Assembly: GCF_030812885.1 (NCBI RefSeq)
Contig: NZ_JAUSTO010000021.1
Location: 1-25,202 of the forward strand
DNA: 25,202 nt
Origin: Moryella indoligenes
GTDB lineage: Bacteria; Bacillota; Clostridia; Lachnospirales; Lachnospiraceae
Direction: 5' to 3'
Part shown: positions 16,158 to 22,484 of the stretch, piece after piece
How positions within the stretch are numbered: position 1 is the stretch's first letter
Layout: every line of letters starts with the position of its first letter
Translations under genes and position numbers: made by a program
Notes under the pieces: generated by a model
What the model saw: the letters and a program-made list of their open reading frames with translations, nothing else
Database searches by the model: none
Told to the model about the DNA's origin: nothing

Positions 16158-16751
16158 TTAATTATCTAAAGAGGTGAATTCTGCGCCCAACAGTTGCAAT
16201 TCCTCTGCGTGGGCCTTCATTCCCTCAATACAGATACCAGATACTTCTTTAATATCCATGCCCAGCATCTCACAGCCTCTTAGAATTAATGGACGATCAC
16301 ATTTTGCGGCAAAACGCTTATCCTTCCATTTTTTCATAAAGCTCTTTACTTCCATATCCTGAATACCATGGGGCCGCATCCGGGCGGCTGCCTGAATAAT
16401 TCCGCTTAGCTCATCTACGGTAAAAAGGCTCTTCTCCATATTGGTCAGCGGCTCAACTTGAGTGCAGATGCCATACCCATGGCTCAGGATAGCCCGTACA
16501 TCCGCCTGTGGTACCCCTGCCTGCAAAAGAGCTTCCTCCGTATGGGCCAGATGCTCTCCGGGATATTTTTCATAATCATAGTCGTGAAGATATCCCACCG
16601 CCTCCCAGTGCTCTTTCTCCTCACCGAAATGATCTGCCATCGCCCCCATACAGGCTGCGACATTTGCCGCATGAAGCTTTAAATGCTCCTCGGTGACCAT
16701 AGTATCATTCAGCCTTCTGGCCTCCTCTATCGTTAATCTCTCCATAAACAT
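16158..16751 (-). CDS. HD-domain hydrolase
   Basis: The product is about 197 residues with an HD superfamily metal site: His27 in KLHAANV, His56-Asp57 in YLHDYDYEKYP, and a later histidine in HLAHTEEA, with Asp in FTVDELSG. It is the single-domain type common in Clostridia, annotated as an HDIG-type metal-dependent phosphohydrolase. The substrate is not known. AGGAGG stands 4 bases before the ATG at 16751 and 10 before the ATG at 16745; either may be used. The open frame runs back to 16787, but that part reads through the remains of a MerR gene in another frame. The gene seems to be a single-gene unit ending at the 15977-16018 hairpin. Confidence 0.85.
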   Translation of the reverse strand: MFMERLTIEEARRLNDTMVTEEHLKLHAANVAACMGAMADHFGEEKEHWEAVGYLHDYDYEKYPGEHLAHTEEALLQAGVPQADVRAILSHGYGICTQVEPLTNMEKSLFTVDELSGIIQAAARMRPHGIQDMEVKSFMKKWKDKRFAAKCDRPLILRGCEMLGMDIKEVSGICIEGMKAHAEELQLLGAEFTSLDN

Positions 16752-16845
16752 ACCACCTCCTCGCATCACATTTTCCCGCTCTCTCATAATAACAAAGAAT
16801 GTCCGCAGTTACATCGTATTTCTTACAGACTTCTCTGATAGTCAT
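16705..16845 (-). pseudogene. N-terminal fragment of a MerR-family regulator
   Basis: Reading from 16845 gives MTIREVCKKYDVTADILCYY and then ERAG. This matches the first helix-turn-helix of MerR regulators, where DTLRYYERxG is the usual form. After residue 24 the similarity stops and the frame ends at 16705, inside the HD gene. Two changes (Thr to Ile and Arg to Cys in the recognition segment) and the lost C-terminal part show it is broken. The break point falls at the ribosome site of the HD gene, so a deletion probably joined the two. The rest of 16846-16947 holds no gene I recognise. Confidence 0.7.
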
Positions 16846-16947
16846 CCCTTACTCTTCTGACTTTTCTTTAAGCCTTCTACAAGAGTTCCTGATGATACTC
16901 GTCAGCTGATTGCCGATCTGTATCGCAATAAGTACATGAAAAGCAGA

Positions 16948-16968
16948 GAGACGGCGTGATACCGTCTC
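16948..16968 (-). terminator. Hairpin at the end of the RtcB gene
   Basis: GAGACGG pairs with CCGTCTC over a 7-base loop, 11 bases after the RtcB stop. On the minus strand it is followed by TCTGCTTTTC, a poor T tract. It is probably the terminator of the TROVE-RtcB unit. Confidence 0.5.
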
Positions 16969-16979
16969 CCACAGTATTC

Positions 16980-18224
16980 TCAGGCAGATTCTTTCTTCTT
17001 TTTCCAAGGAACATCCTCGTCCCCTGCCTTGAAGTTATAGACCGGCTTCATGATGTCGATGATATCTACGGTGTCCCGAATCACATCAATGATGTCTTCC
17101 AGCGACTTATACGCCATCGGTGCCTCATCAATCGTGCTCTCGCTGACGGAAGTCGTATAGATACCCACCATGGAAGCCTTGTACTCCTCCATGTTCAGCG
17201 CCTTCTTTGCTTCTGTTCTTGACATCAGCCTTCCCGCGCCGTGAGGAGCAGAATAATTCCACTCAAGATTCCCTCTGCCGGATGCCAGCACCGATCCGTC
17301 ACGCATGTTGATGGGGATCAGCACCCTCTCTCCCTCGTGAGCAGCGATCGCTCCCTTTCTCAGGATCATCTCATCGGTATCAATGTAATTGTGGATGGTG
17401 TGGAATCCATCCGTTCCGGTAAGGCCGGATCTCTCCAGCAGGATCTCCGCCATCTTCTCCCGGCTGCGCTTCGCAAACCGCTGGCAGATCTCCACATCGT
17501 GCAGATAGTCATCCAGGAAGCTTCCGTACAGCCAGCAAAGATCCGGTGGAACGGTAAGTGCCTTCGCGTGGAACTCATGGTCCAGCTCTTTCAGAGCCTT
17601 CTGAATCTCCGCGCGTCTTCCCTGCTCCTTATAGGTTCGTATAATCTCGTCACGCTTATTGAAATACTCCTCTTTTCCCATATGGAGATCGACTGTCAGA
17701 TTCTGGTAAAGCTCCGCTACCTGCTTGCCGAGGTTACGGCTGCCGGAATGGATCACCAGATAGAAAGTACCGTCCGATGCCTTCTCAATCTCTATGAAAT
17801 GATTTCCTCCTCCAAGTGTTCCCAGGGAACGCTCCAGTCTCTTTGCATTCCGAAGTGAACGGTAGCAGCGAAGATCGGTCAAATCGAAACGCTCTATCCG
17901 TCCCTCCCAGACATTCATTCCCGACGGGATGTAATGCGCCGCTGCATCCACCTTCTCAAAATCAATTTCTTTCTCGTTTATTTTTACGGTATACATTCCG
18001 CAGCCGATATCCACACCTACGATGTTGGGGCAGGCCTTATCGGTCACGGTCATCGTCGTTCCGATGGTGCAGCCTTTCCCGGCATGGACATCCGGCATGA
18101 TACGGATCCGGCTCCCCTCTGTCAGCGGATAGTCGCACATGCGGCGGATCTGATCAATTGCGCCGTCATCCACAACCTTTGCGTAACACAGGGCCGTATT
18201 CATCTTGCCCTTGATCTCAAACAT
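16980..18224 (-). CDS. rtcB: RtcB-type RNA ligase
   Basis: The product is 414 residues. RtcB joins RNA 2',3'-cyclic phosphate (or 3'-phosphate) ends to 5'-OH ends using GTP and Mn2+. The active-site residues are in place: Asp72 and Cys75 in GVDIGCGM, His142 in GGGNHFIEI, His159 in HSGSR, His278 in TIHNY, and the guanylylated histidine in SAPHGAGRLMSR (His328). It is close in length to E. coli RtcB and has no fused domain. I chose ATG 18224 for its AAAGGAAG site. It lies directly after a TROVE/vWA gene. In Salmonella and others rtcB also sits with the Ro homologue rsr and Y RNAs. No archease, RtcA or sigma-54 regulator RtcR is present here. Confidence 0.95.
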   Translation of the reverse strand: MFEIKGKMNTALCYAKVVDDGAIDQIRRMCDYPLTEGSRIRIMPDVHAGKGCTIGTTMTVTDKACPNIVGVDIGCGMYTVKINEKEIDFEKVDAAAHYIPSGMNVWEGRIERFDLTDLRCYRSLRNAKRLERSLGTLGGGNHFIEIEKASDGTFYLVIHSGSRNLGKQVAELYQNLTVDLHMGKEEYFNKRDEIIRTYKEQGRRAEIQKALKELDHEFHAKALTVPPDLCWLYGSFLDDYLHDVEICQRFAKRSREKMAEILLERSGLTGTDGFHTIHNYIDTDEMILRKGAIAAHEGERVLIPINMRDGSVLASGRGNLEWNYSAPHGAGRLMSRTEAKKALNMEEYKASMVGIYTTSVSESTIDEAPMAYKSLEDIIDVIRDTVDIIDIMKPVYNFKAGDEDVPWKKKKESA

Positions 18225-18242
18225 CTCTATCTTCCTTTCAGA

Positions 18243-18272
18243 CCGCACCGGGATTGTTCGATCCCGGCGCGG
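18243..18272 (-). other. Hairpin between the TROVE and RtcB genes
   Basis: CCGCGCCGGGAT pairs with ATCCCGGTGCGG (12 pairs, one G-U) over the loop CGAACA. It ends about 10 bases before the RtcB ribosome site. No T tract follows on the minus strand, so it is not a plain terminator. The loop and the GGGA/TCCC stem look like a tRNA T arm. It may tune RtcB translation or be an RNA-processing site. Confidence 0.65.
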
Positions 18273-18293
18273 CTATCTTTCATCATTGAATTC

Positions 18294-19793
18294 CTATGCG
18301 GCTATGCAGGCGTAACGCTCACTCTGCAGAACCTCCAGCATAAAGGTATATGGGTTCAGTTCCCCTCCCGCAATCATGGAGAATAATCTCGGTGTCACTC
18401 CGGAAACCAGCGCTACCCCCTGTTCATTCTTCGTCACCGGCTGCTGACGGTTTCTGGATGCCACGTTCCAGAACACCACGTCCGGGAGCCTGTAACCGGC
18501 CGCTTTGAATTTGGCTCTTGCGTTTTCATAGTTTCTCGCCGAGGCATGATCTACACAGCTGTCAAACTCCATATCGGAAATGATGACCAGCTTTGCCGGC
18601 AGTTCCTCCTGGGTCACGTTGTTCTTTACCGCCGCGTTCAGAATCAGGTTAAAGACCGCTTCCAGGTTGGTATTGGCAATCTCGTTAAAGGATGCCGCAT
18701 AGCGCAGCCTGTCGGCAAAGGTCTTCCCCTTGATCTCGATCAGCCTCGGATGCTCCGAAAACTCGATAGAGTGATTATGGAAAAGTCCATAGTTTCTCTC
18801 AGCAAAGTACAACCCAAGAGAAAGCGCCACCGCTGCCGGGAGCGGCTTCGAATCCATGTACATGGAACCGGAGGTGTCAACCACGGCCAGCATATTTTCC
18901 TTGCCGCCAAAGTCCGGCAGGGAATTCCAGGTCGCGTTCAGCACTTCTTTTTCCTCTGCGCTAATCTTACGCATAAAGCTTCTGTTACCATCCCCATATC
19001 CATGGAAATTCCAGCCCAGGAACGGCTCCACAAGCTCGTAAGGAGCAACATTGTCAGCGTGCAGCTTTGCCTCTCCTGTATTCACACGGGAGATAAACGC
19101 CTGATAACGATCTCCGTCATTGCGCAGGAAGGCTTTTCTGTATTTATACATCGCCCGGGAGGGCTGCTTCTCATAATCAAAAGTATAATCCTTCTCCCGG
19201 AGCGCATTCTCCAGAATGCTGATATGAGCGCGAAGTGCCACGACAGCTTTGCGGTAGTCCTTATCGGACAGCCCAAGCGCCCGCGCGACCTTTTTTCCCT
19301 GTTTCACCGTCTCCGCATTGGACGCGTTCACCGACGGCAGCCACTTTGCCATCAGGGATACCGGACGGCCATTCATCAGGTTTTCCAGATCTGCGGCAAA
19401 CTGTGCACGGATCAGATCCAGCATGTCCTTTTCACAGGATGTTCCAAAGAGCGCCAGCAGGTCATCATAGCGACCATATTCCGCAATATATTTCATGTTC
19501 TTCTGCACCGTCTGCGGTTCATTTACCGCCAGCCAGTGCAAAATTGTGCGGAACACACGCCGCTCTCCCAGTCCGCCGCGAATGTCGCGTGCGAAGAAAA
19601 GGAGCTTCATGGCATAGTCCCGGTTCTCCGTAAAGGCACGCATAAACCGGGTCACGATCTCTTTATCGCTTTCACGCCGGAGTGCGCCGATGGTCGCAAA
19701 CAGATCCAGACAATCGGAACCTGTTGTTTCATAGGTTGCCGCACCATTCTCCGTGTAAGTCTTATTCGCTTCGTTCTTCAGATAATCCAGCAT
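18294..19793 (-). CDS. TROVE/DUF2828-vWA protein (Ro60-like RNA-binding protein)
   Basis: The product is 499 residues. The N-terminal two thirds form a helical-repeat TROVE/DUF2828 region (SDCLDLFATIGALRR, FFARDIRGGLGERRVFR, AEYGRYDDLLALFG, SLMAKWLPSVNASN). The C-terminal third is a von Willebrand A domain with the metal site DTSGSM at 306-311. Ro60/Rsr proteins share this layout; they bind Y RNAs and misfolded RNA ends. DUF2828 and TROVE are related families, so I am sure of the architecture but not of which label a database would give. GGAAGGGAAG lies before the ATG at 19793; the frame upstream of that reads through an RNA gene. It is preceded by four tRNA-like RNAs and followed by RtcB. 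Confidence 0.85.
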   Translation of the reverse strand: MLDYLKNEANKTYTENGAATYETTGSDCLDLFATIGALRRESDKEIVTRFMRAFTENRDYAMKLLFFARDIRGGLGERRVFRTILHWLAVNEPQTVQKNMKYIAEYGRYDDLLALFGTSCEKDMLDLIRAQFAADLENLMNGRPVSLMAKWLPSVNASNAETVKQGKKVARALGLSDKDYRKAVVALRAHISILENALREKDYTFDYEKQPSRAMYKYRKAFLRNDGDRYQAFISRVNTGEAKLHADNVAPYELVEPFLGWNFHGYGDGNRSFMRKISAEEKEVLNATWNSLPDFGGKENMLAVVDTSGSMYMDSKPLPAAVALSLGLYFAERNYGLFHNHSIEFSEHPRLIEIKGKTFADRLRYAASFNEIANTNLEAVFNLILNAAVKNNVTQEELPAKLVIISDMEFDSCVDHASARNYENARAKFKAAGYRLPDVVFWNVASRNRQQPVTKNEQGVALVSGVTPRLFSMIAGGELNPYTFMLEVLQSERYACIAA

Positions 19794-19826
19794 GAAAGTC
19801 ACTTCCCTTCCGTAAATATTAAAATC

Positions 19827-19922
19827 AAGGCACCATCGTTGTATCGGGATTCGGACCCGCGCCACCCGGCCAAGCCGGGTGCTCTAACCACTGAGCTATA
19901 CATTCTTTGCTGTTGGTGCCTT
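19827..19922 (-). ncRNA. Y RNA-like RNA 1 (tRNA-like, 96 nt)
   Basis: A perfect 9-base-pair closing stem (AAGGCACCA with TGGTGCCTT) holds a 5' bulge starting ACAGCAAAG and a tRNA-like module (19840-19902). The module has a 5-bp acceptor (TGTAT/ATACA), a D arm GCTC-AGTGGTTA-GAGC, a non-standard anticodon arm (ACCCGG-CTTGG-CCGGGT, 5-base loop) and a T arm CGGG-TCCGAAT-CCCG. It has no CCA end and a short anticodon loop, so it is not a working tRNA. The fold and its place before a Ro-like gene fit a bacterial Y RNA of YrlA type. It ends 33 bases before the TROVE gene. Confidence 0.75.
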
Positions 19923-19926
19923 TTAC

Positions 19927-20043
19927 AAGATGCGATTTTTGGACACATGGCCGGGATTTCACCGACCGACAGCCTGCTTATAAGGCAGGTGTTCCTTAGT
20001 GGAACTAACGTGTGAGATCTCCTTAAATTGCTGTTCGCATCTT
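19927..20043 (-). ncRNA. Y RNA-like RNA 2 (tRNA-like, 117 nt)
   Basis: The 9-bp closing stem is AAGATGCGA with TCGCATCTT, and the ACAGC motif follows its 5' strand. Inside is a full cloverleaf: acceptor-like stem ACACGT/ATGTGT, D arm GTTCC-ACTAA-GGAAC, anticodon arm CCTGC-CTTATAA-GCAGG and T arm GGTCGG-TGAAATC-CCGGCC. The T loop lacks the canonical TTCRA sequence and the D loop lacks GG, so normal tRNA tertiary contacts are missing. It lies 4 bases upstream of RNA 1 and is most like RNA 4. Confidence 0.75.
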
Positions 20044-20056
20044 TAAGACAATTTGC

Positions 20057-20133
20057 AAGGCACCACCAGGACTTGAACCTGTACAGGTACGGCGAACCGT
20101 CCCTTCTCCCAATGATTTTGCTGTAGGTGCCTT
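20057..20133 (-). ncRNA. Y RNA-like RNA 3 (T-arm minihelix type, 77 nt)
   Basis: The 8-bp closing stem is AAGGCACC with GGTGCCTT, the same as in RNA 1, and is followed by TACAGCAAAA. Only two other elements are clear: a hairpin ACGG-TTCG-CCGT (UUCG tetraloop) and a canonical T arm CAGG-TTCAAGT-CCTG stacked nearly onto the closing stem. It has no D or anticodon arm. It therefore looks like a tRNA acceptor/T-arm minihelix with a short extra hairpin. Confidence 0.65.
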
Positions 20134-20136
20134 TAC

Positions 20137-20250
20137 AAGACGCGAATTATTGAGTGCATAAACGGACTTTCACCGTTTCAGCCCCTGCCCCGAAAGCAGG
20201 TGCTCCCTTATCGGAGCCAATGCAGGATCTCAAATTGCTGTATGCGTCTT
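20137..20250 (-). ncRNA. Y RNA-like RNA 4 (tRNA-like, 114 nt)
   Basis: The 7-bp closing stem is AAGACGC with GCGTCTT. The bulged ATACAGC is then enclosed by a second helix (AATT-TGAG with CTCA-AT-AATT). The tRNA-like module has acceptor TGCAT/ATGCA, D arm GCTCC-GATAAG-GGAGC, anticodon arm CCTGC-TTTCGGG-GCAGG and T arm AACGG-TGAAAGT-CCGTT. A stem with a bulged, conserved motif near its end is how Y RNAs present the Ro binding site. It is the first RNA of the set, 3 bases upstream of RNA 3. Confidence 0.75.
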
Positions 20251-20261
20251 TCGATGATGCC

Positions 20262-20267
20262 ATTCTA
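20262..20267 (-). promoter_or_regulatory. Candidate -10 box for the Y RNA-TROVE-RtcB unit
   Basis: Minus-strand TAGAAT is 11 bases before the closing stem of RNA 4, a fitting distance for an RNA start. No good -35 box is seen; the 40 bases between here and the WYL terminator may carry an activator site instead. No sigma-54 (GG-N10-GC) pattern was found, unlike E. coli rtcBA. Confidence 0.35.
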
Positions 20268-20292
20268 CCTTTCGGGATGCTCTTTATCACGG

Positions 20293-20328
20293 AAAAAAAG
20301 TTGCGAGATCTCAGATCCCACAACTTTT
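20293..20328 (-). terminator. Terminator overlapping the end of the WYL gene
   Basis: AAAAGTTGTGGGATC pairs with GATCTCGCAACTTTT (15 pairs, two G-U) over a TGA loop and runs into extra T residues. The 5' arm encodes the last codons of the WYL protein (K-S-C-G-I), and the loop holds its TGA stop. It separates the WYL operon from the Y RNA unit. Confidence 0.85.
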
Positions 20329-21222
20329 CTGCTTCATCAGCCGCTCTTTTATCAGGGCAACGAAAGATTCCGGCTCTACGACCCGTATCATCGGCCCGAA
20401 GGAAAGGATCCGGATAACAAGCTCGGTTTCATCATCCGCGTCGTACTTCACCGATACCAGATATTTGTTATCCTCCAGCCGCTCCGCCGATTTCTCAAAA
20501 TGCGCGAAATGCAGGAGCACCCGTTCCAGGGCATTGCGCCGGTCTGTCAGCTCAAATGTCACCGTCCTGATGTGCTTTGGAGGAACATCGTCCGAGGGCA
20601 CAAACGCGACAGCACATGGCCGGATACTGATGATCCGTCCAAGGTTTATAACCTCCCCAAATCGCCGTCCTTTCCCGATCAGCCGGAACTTGTCATCCTT
20701 TTCTGAATACTCCAGGTATTCCGGCATCATGGTGGTCTTCCGTGTCCGCCCGTTCTTCCGACTCCTGCTTTCCACAATAAGAGGATAATGAAGCCGCAGG
20801 GCATTCAGGATGATTCGGAAATGTTCCTGATAAGTCTCATCCTCATAGGGATCCCCATCCGAATAACTGTCGAATACAGCTACATCCTCCGGTGTAAACA
20901 GGGGTTCCACTTCCAGAAAATCCTGAAGAGTGATATCAAACAACCGAAATCTCGGATCGAGCGATATCGCCTTCAGCCACCGCTTCTGCAGGTTGGTGAG
21001 CGGCATGGTCGGCGAATACTCTATGATGGATGTTCCATCCGCATGAAGCAGCTGCCAGCGTTCTTCCCGTAGTGCCGGAAGCGCATTCAGCCCGCTTTCG
21101 GAAAATGCATGTCGTCCGATGATATCCAGCAGTTCACTCTGTGTGACCCGATGTTCCGCCGCAGCTGTAAGCACCGCCGCCATCGCATTGTAGTAGGCGC
21201 TGTAAAGCTCACTGAAAATCAT
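20311..21222 (-). CDS. WYL-domain transcriptional regulator (downstream of a pair)
   Basis: The product is 303 residues. There is a helical N-terminal part (1-80) and a WYL domain (about 130-210, with MMPEYLEYSEKDDKFRLIG and RIISIRP). The WCX-type C-terminal segment ends RILSFGPMIRVVEPESFVALI. WYL proteins bind ligands, often nucleic acid, and control DNA repair, phage defence and RNA-repair genes. The WYL signature triplet is degenerate here. Its start overlaps the stop of the other WYL gene by 4 bases (ATGA), as in the PafB-PafC pair, so a heterodimer is likely. It ends at the terminator just before the Y RNA unit, which is its probable target. Confidence 0.82.
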   Translation of the reverse strand: MIFSELYSAYYNAMAAVLTAAAEHRVTQSELLDIIGRHAFSESGLNALPALREERWQLLHADGTSIIEYSPTMPLTNLQKRWLKAISLDPRFRLFDITLQDFLEVEPLFTPEDVAVFDSYSDGDPYEDETYQEHFRIILNALRLHYPLIVESRSRKNGRTRKTTMMPEYLEYSEKDDKFRLIGKGRRFGEVINLGRIISIRPCAVAFVPSDDVPPKHIRTVTFELTDRRNALERVLLHFAHFEKSAERLEDNKYLVSVKYDADDETELVIRILSFGPMIRVVEPESFVALIKERLMKQKSCGI

Positions 21223-22463
21223 GCTTCCTCACCGTCCTTCAACCCATACATCAGATACATTTCCTCGATATCCTGCTTAAACTGCTCTTCAAGTTCAGGA
21301 TCGGAAAAATGAATCTCCGTAATCCGACAGATAAAAGTCCGGATCCACGGCACAAGCTCGCTTGCATCATAGACATCTGCAGAAAAACGGCTGCTACTTT
21401 CAGATATATGTTCCACGGTTCCGCAGCGCTTCTCCCGTTCCAGCCGCTGATGAATATGCTCCTCATCAGGTCCATACCGCACCGTAAACTCCACATGCTC
21501 CAGACGCTGTCCGGACCGGCTCTGTGTACTGACGCCCCACATGTGCGGAAGCATTCCCTTCAAAGTTTCACGGTGCTCATCAAACGAATCGCATACCTCA
21601 TCAATCTTTACGGAAAGGATATTGTCTGTCCGGAATGACGTGACCCTCTCAAATCGGGGTACATATGCCATCAGATACTGCCGCCCGCTCTGGGTGCTCA
21701 GCATGATTTTCAGCGGCACCACATGATTTTCCTGTATCCGATCCCGCCGGCGGTTGATTGACTCAATGGTGATGTAGCGCTTATCCTGCATCGCCATGAA
21801 CAGCGAGCAGACAATCTCCGAGTCCATGACTCCGGTAATGTAATGGTGCTTAAACCGGAAGTGCTCCTCATGTTCCCCGGTCTTATCCAGCAGGAAAGAA
21901 CCGACCACCCCGCAGGGAACCGCTTCCGAGAAGAAGTCCAGCACATCCGTATCCGACATGGCTGCATCTTCAGCCCTCCGGTAATACATGGTTTTGCCCC
22001 GCTTTTCGGATACGATAAGGCCTTCGCTGACATATTCCTTCAGCTTCTTCCGAACCGTGGACTCATCAAACATCCTCGGCTCAGAAAAAGAGGACAGGCG
22101 CAGATCGATTTCATCTGTAATGTCCGCCAGCGTCATCCTGATCTCCGGAGAATGCAGGATATCAAGCAGGATAAAATGCAGCGTGATATTCCCATCTGTA
22201 AAGCTCTTCGCCTTCCATGCCTTGTATAGAGGATTGTGCCCGGAGATCCGGCTGTCGATGGAAAGAAATACATTCTTTCCATCCGCTGTCTGTCGAAATC
22301 GCATATGGTCTCCGAGCCAGCTTTCCAGTCTGCGCCGCTCATCATCATAGGAACGGGCGCTCTTTTTCGTAAATTCCTCGCGGCTGCGGAACCCGAAGAC
22401 ATAGAACTCCCGCATGTAGTCCCTGATGCGGTTGAAATTTTTAATCAGCTCTGTATATGCCAT
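21219..22463 (-). CDS. WYL-domain transcriptional regulator (upstream of a pair)
   Basis: The product is 414 residues. An N-terminal extension (1-85, with FRSREEFTKKSARSYDDERRR) is followed by a winged-helix segment (about 90-160, STVRKKLKEYVSEGLIVSEKRG). A WYL domain (about 200-290, IESINRRRDRIQENHVVPLKI and RQYLMAYVPRFERVTSFRTD) and a WCX tail (340-400) come next. It follows the DraG-macro gene by 21 bases with a GGTGGTGGGAG site, so the three genes share a transcript. As the partner with the clearer DNA-binding part, it probably provides specificity for the pair. The ligand is unknown; RNA ends or nucleotides are reasonable guesses. Confidence 0.85.
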   Translation of the reverse strand: MAYTELIKNFNRIRDYMREFYVFGFRSREEFTKKSARSYDDERRRLESWLGDHMRFRQTADGKNVFLSIDSRISGHNPLYKAWKAKSFTDGNITLHFILLDILHSPEIRMTLADITDEIDLRLSSFSEPRMFDESTVRKKLKEYVSEGLIVSEKRGKTMYYRRAEDAAMSDTDVLDFFSEAVPCGVVGSFLLDKTGEHEEHFRFKHHYITGVMDSEIVCSLFMAMQDKRYITIESINRRRDRIQENHVVPLKIMLSTQSGRQYLMAYVPRFERVTSFRTDNILSVKIDEVCDSFDEHRETLKGMLPHMWGVSTQSRSGQRLEHVEFTVRYGPDEEHIHQRLEREKRCGTVEHISESSSRFSADVYDASELVPWIRTFICRITEIHFSDPELEEQFKQDIEEMYLMYGLKDGEEA

Positions 22464-22484
22464 CTGGCTCCCACCACCTTTGTA

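Noticed and set aside
19840..19902. A tRNA gene on the minus strand
   Set aside because: D and T arms look real, but the anticodon loop has 5 bases, the acceptor has 5 pairs and no discriminator/CCA end follows. It sits inside a longer closing stem shared with neighbours, so it is treated as the tRNA-like part of a Y RNA-like RNA.
18546..20015. A 489-residue plus-strand open frame
   Set aside because: It is antisense to the TROVE gene and runs into the RNA genes; it has no family resemblance, while the minus strand has clear conserved motifs.
19827..20250. A CRISPR array
   Set aside because: The repeated parts are paired stems and an ACAGC motif at uneven spacing, not constant direct repeats with unique spacers, and no cas genes are near.
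20251..20292. A sigma-54 promoter as in E. coli rtcBA
   Set aside because: No GG-N10-GC pattern was found in the short space before the first RNA, and there is no RtcR gene in the window.
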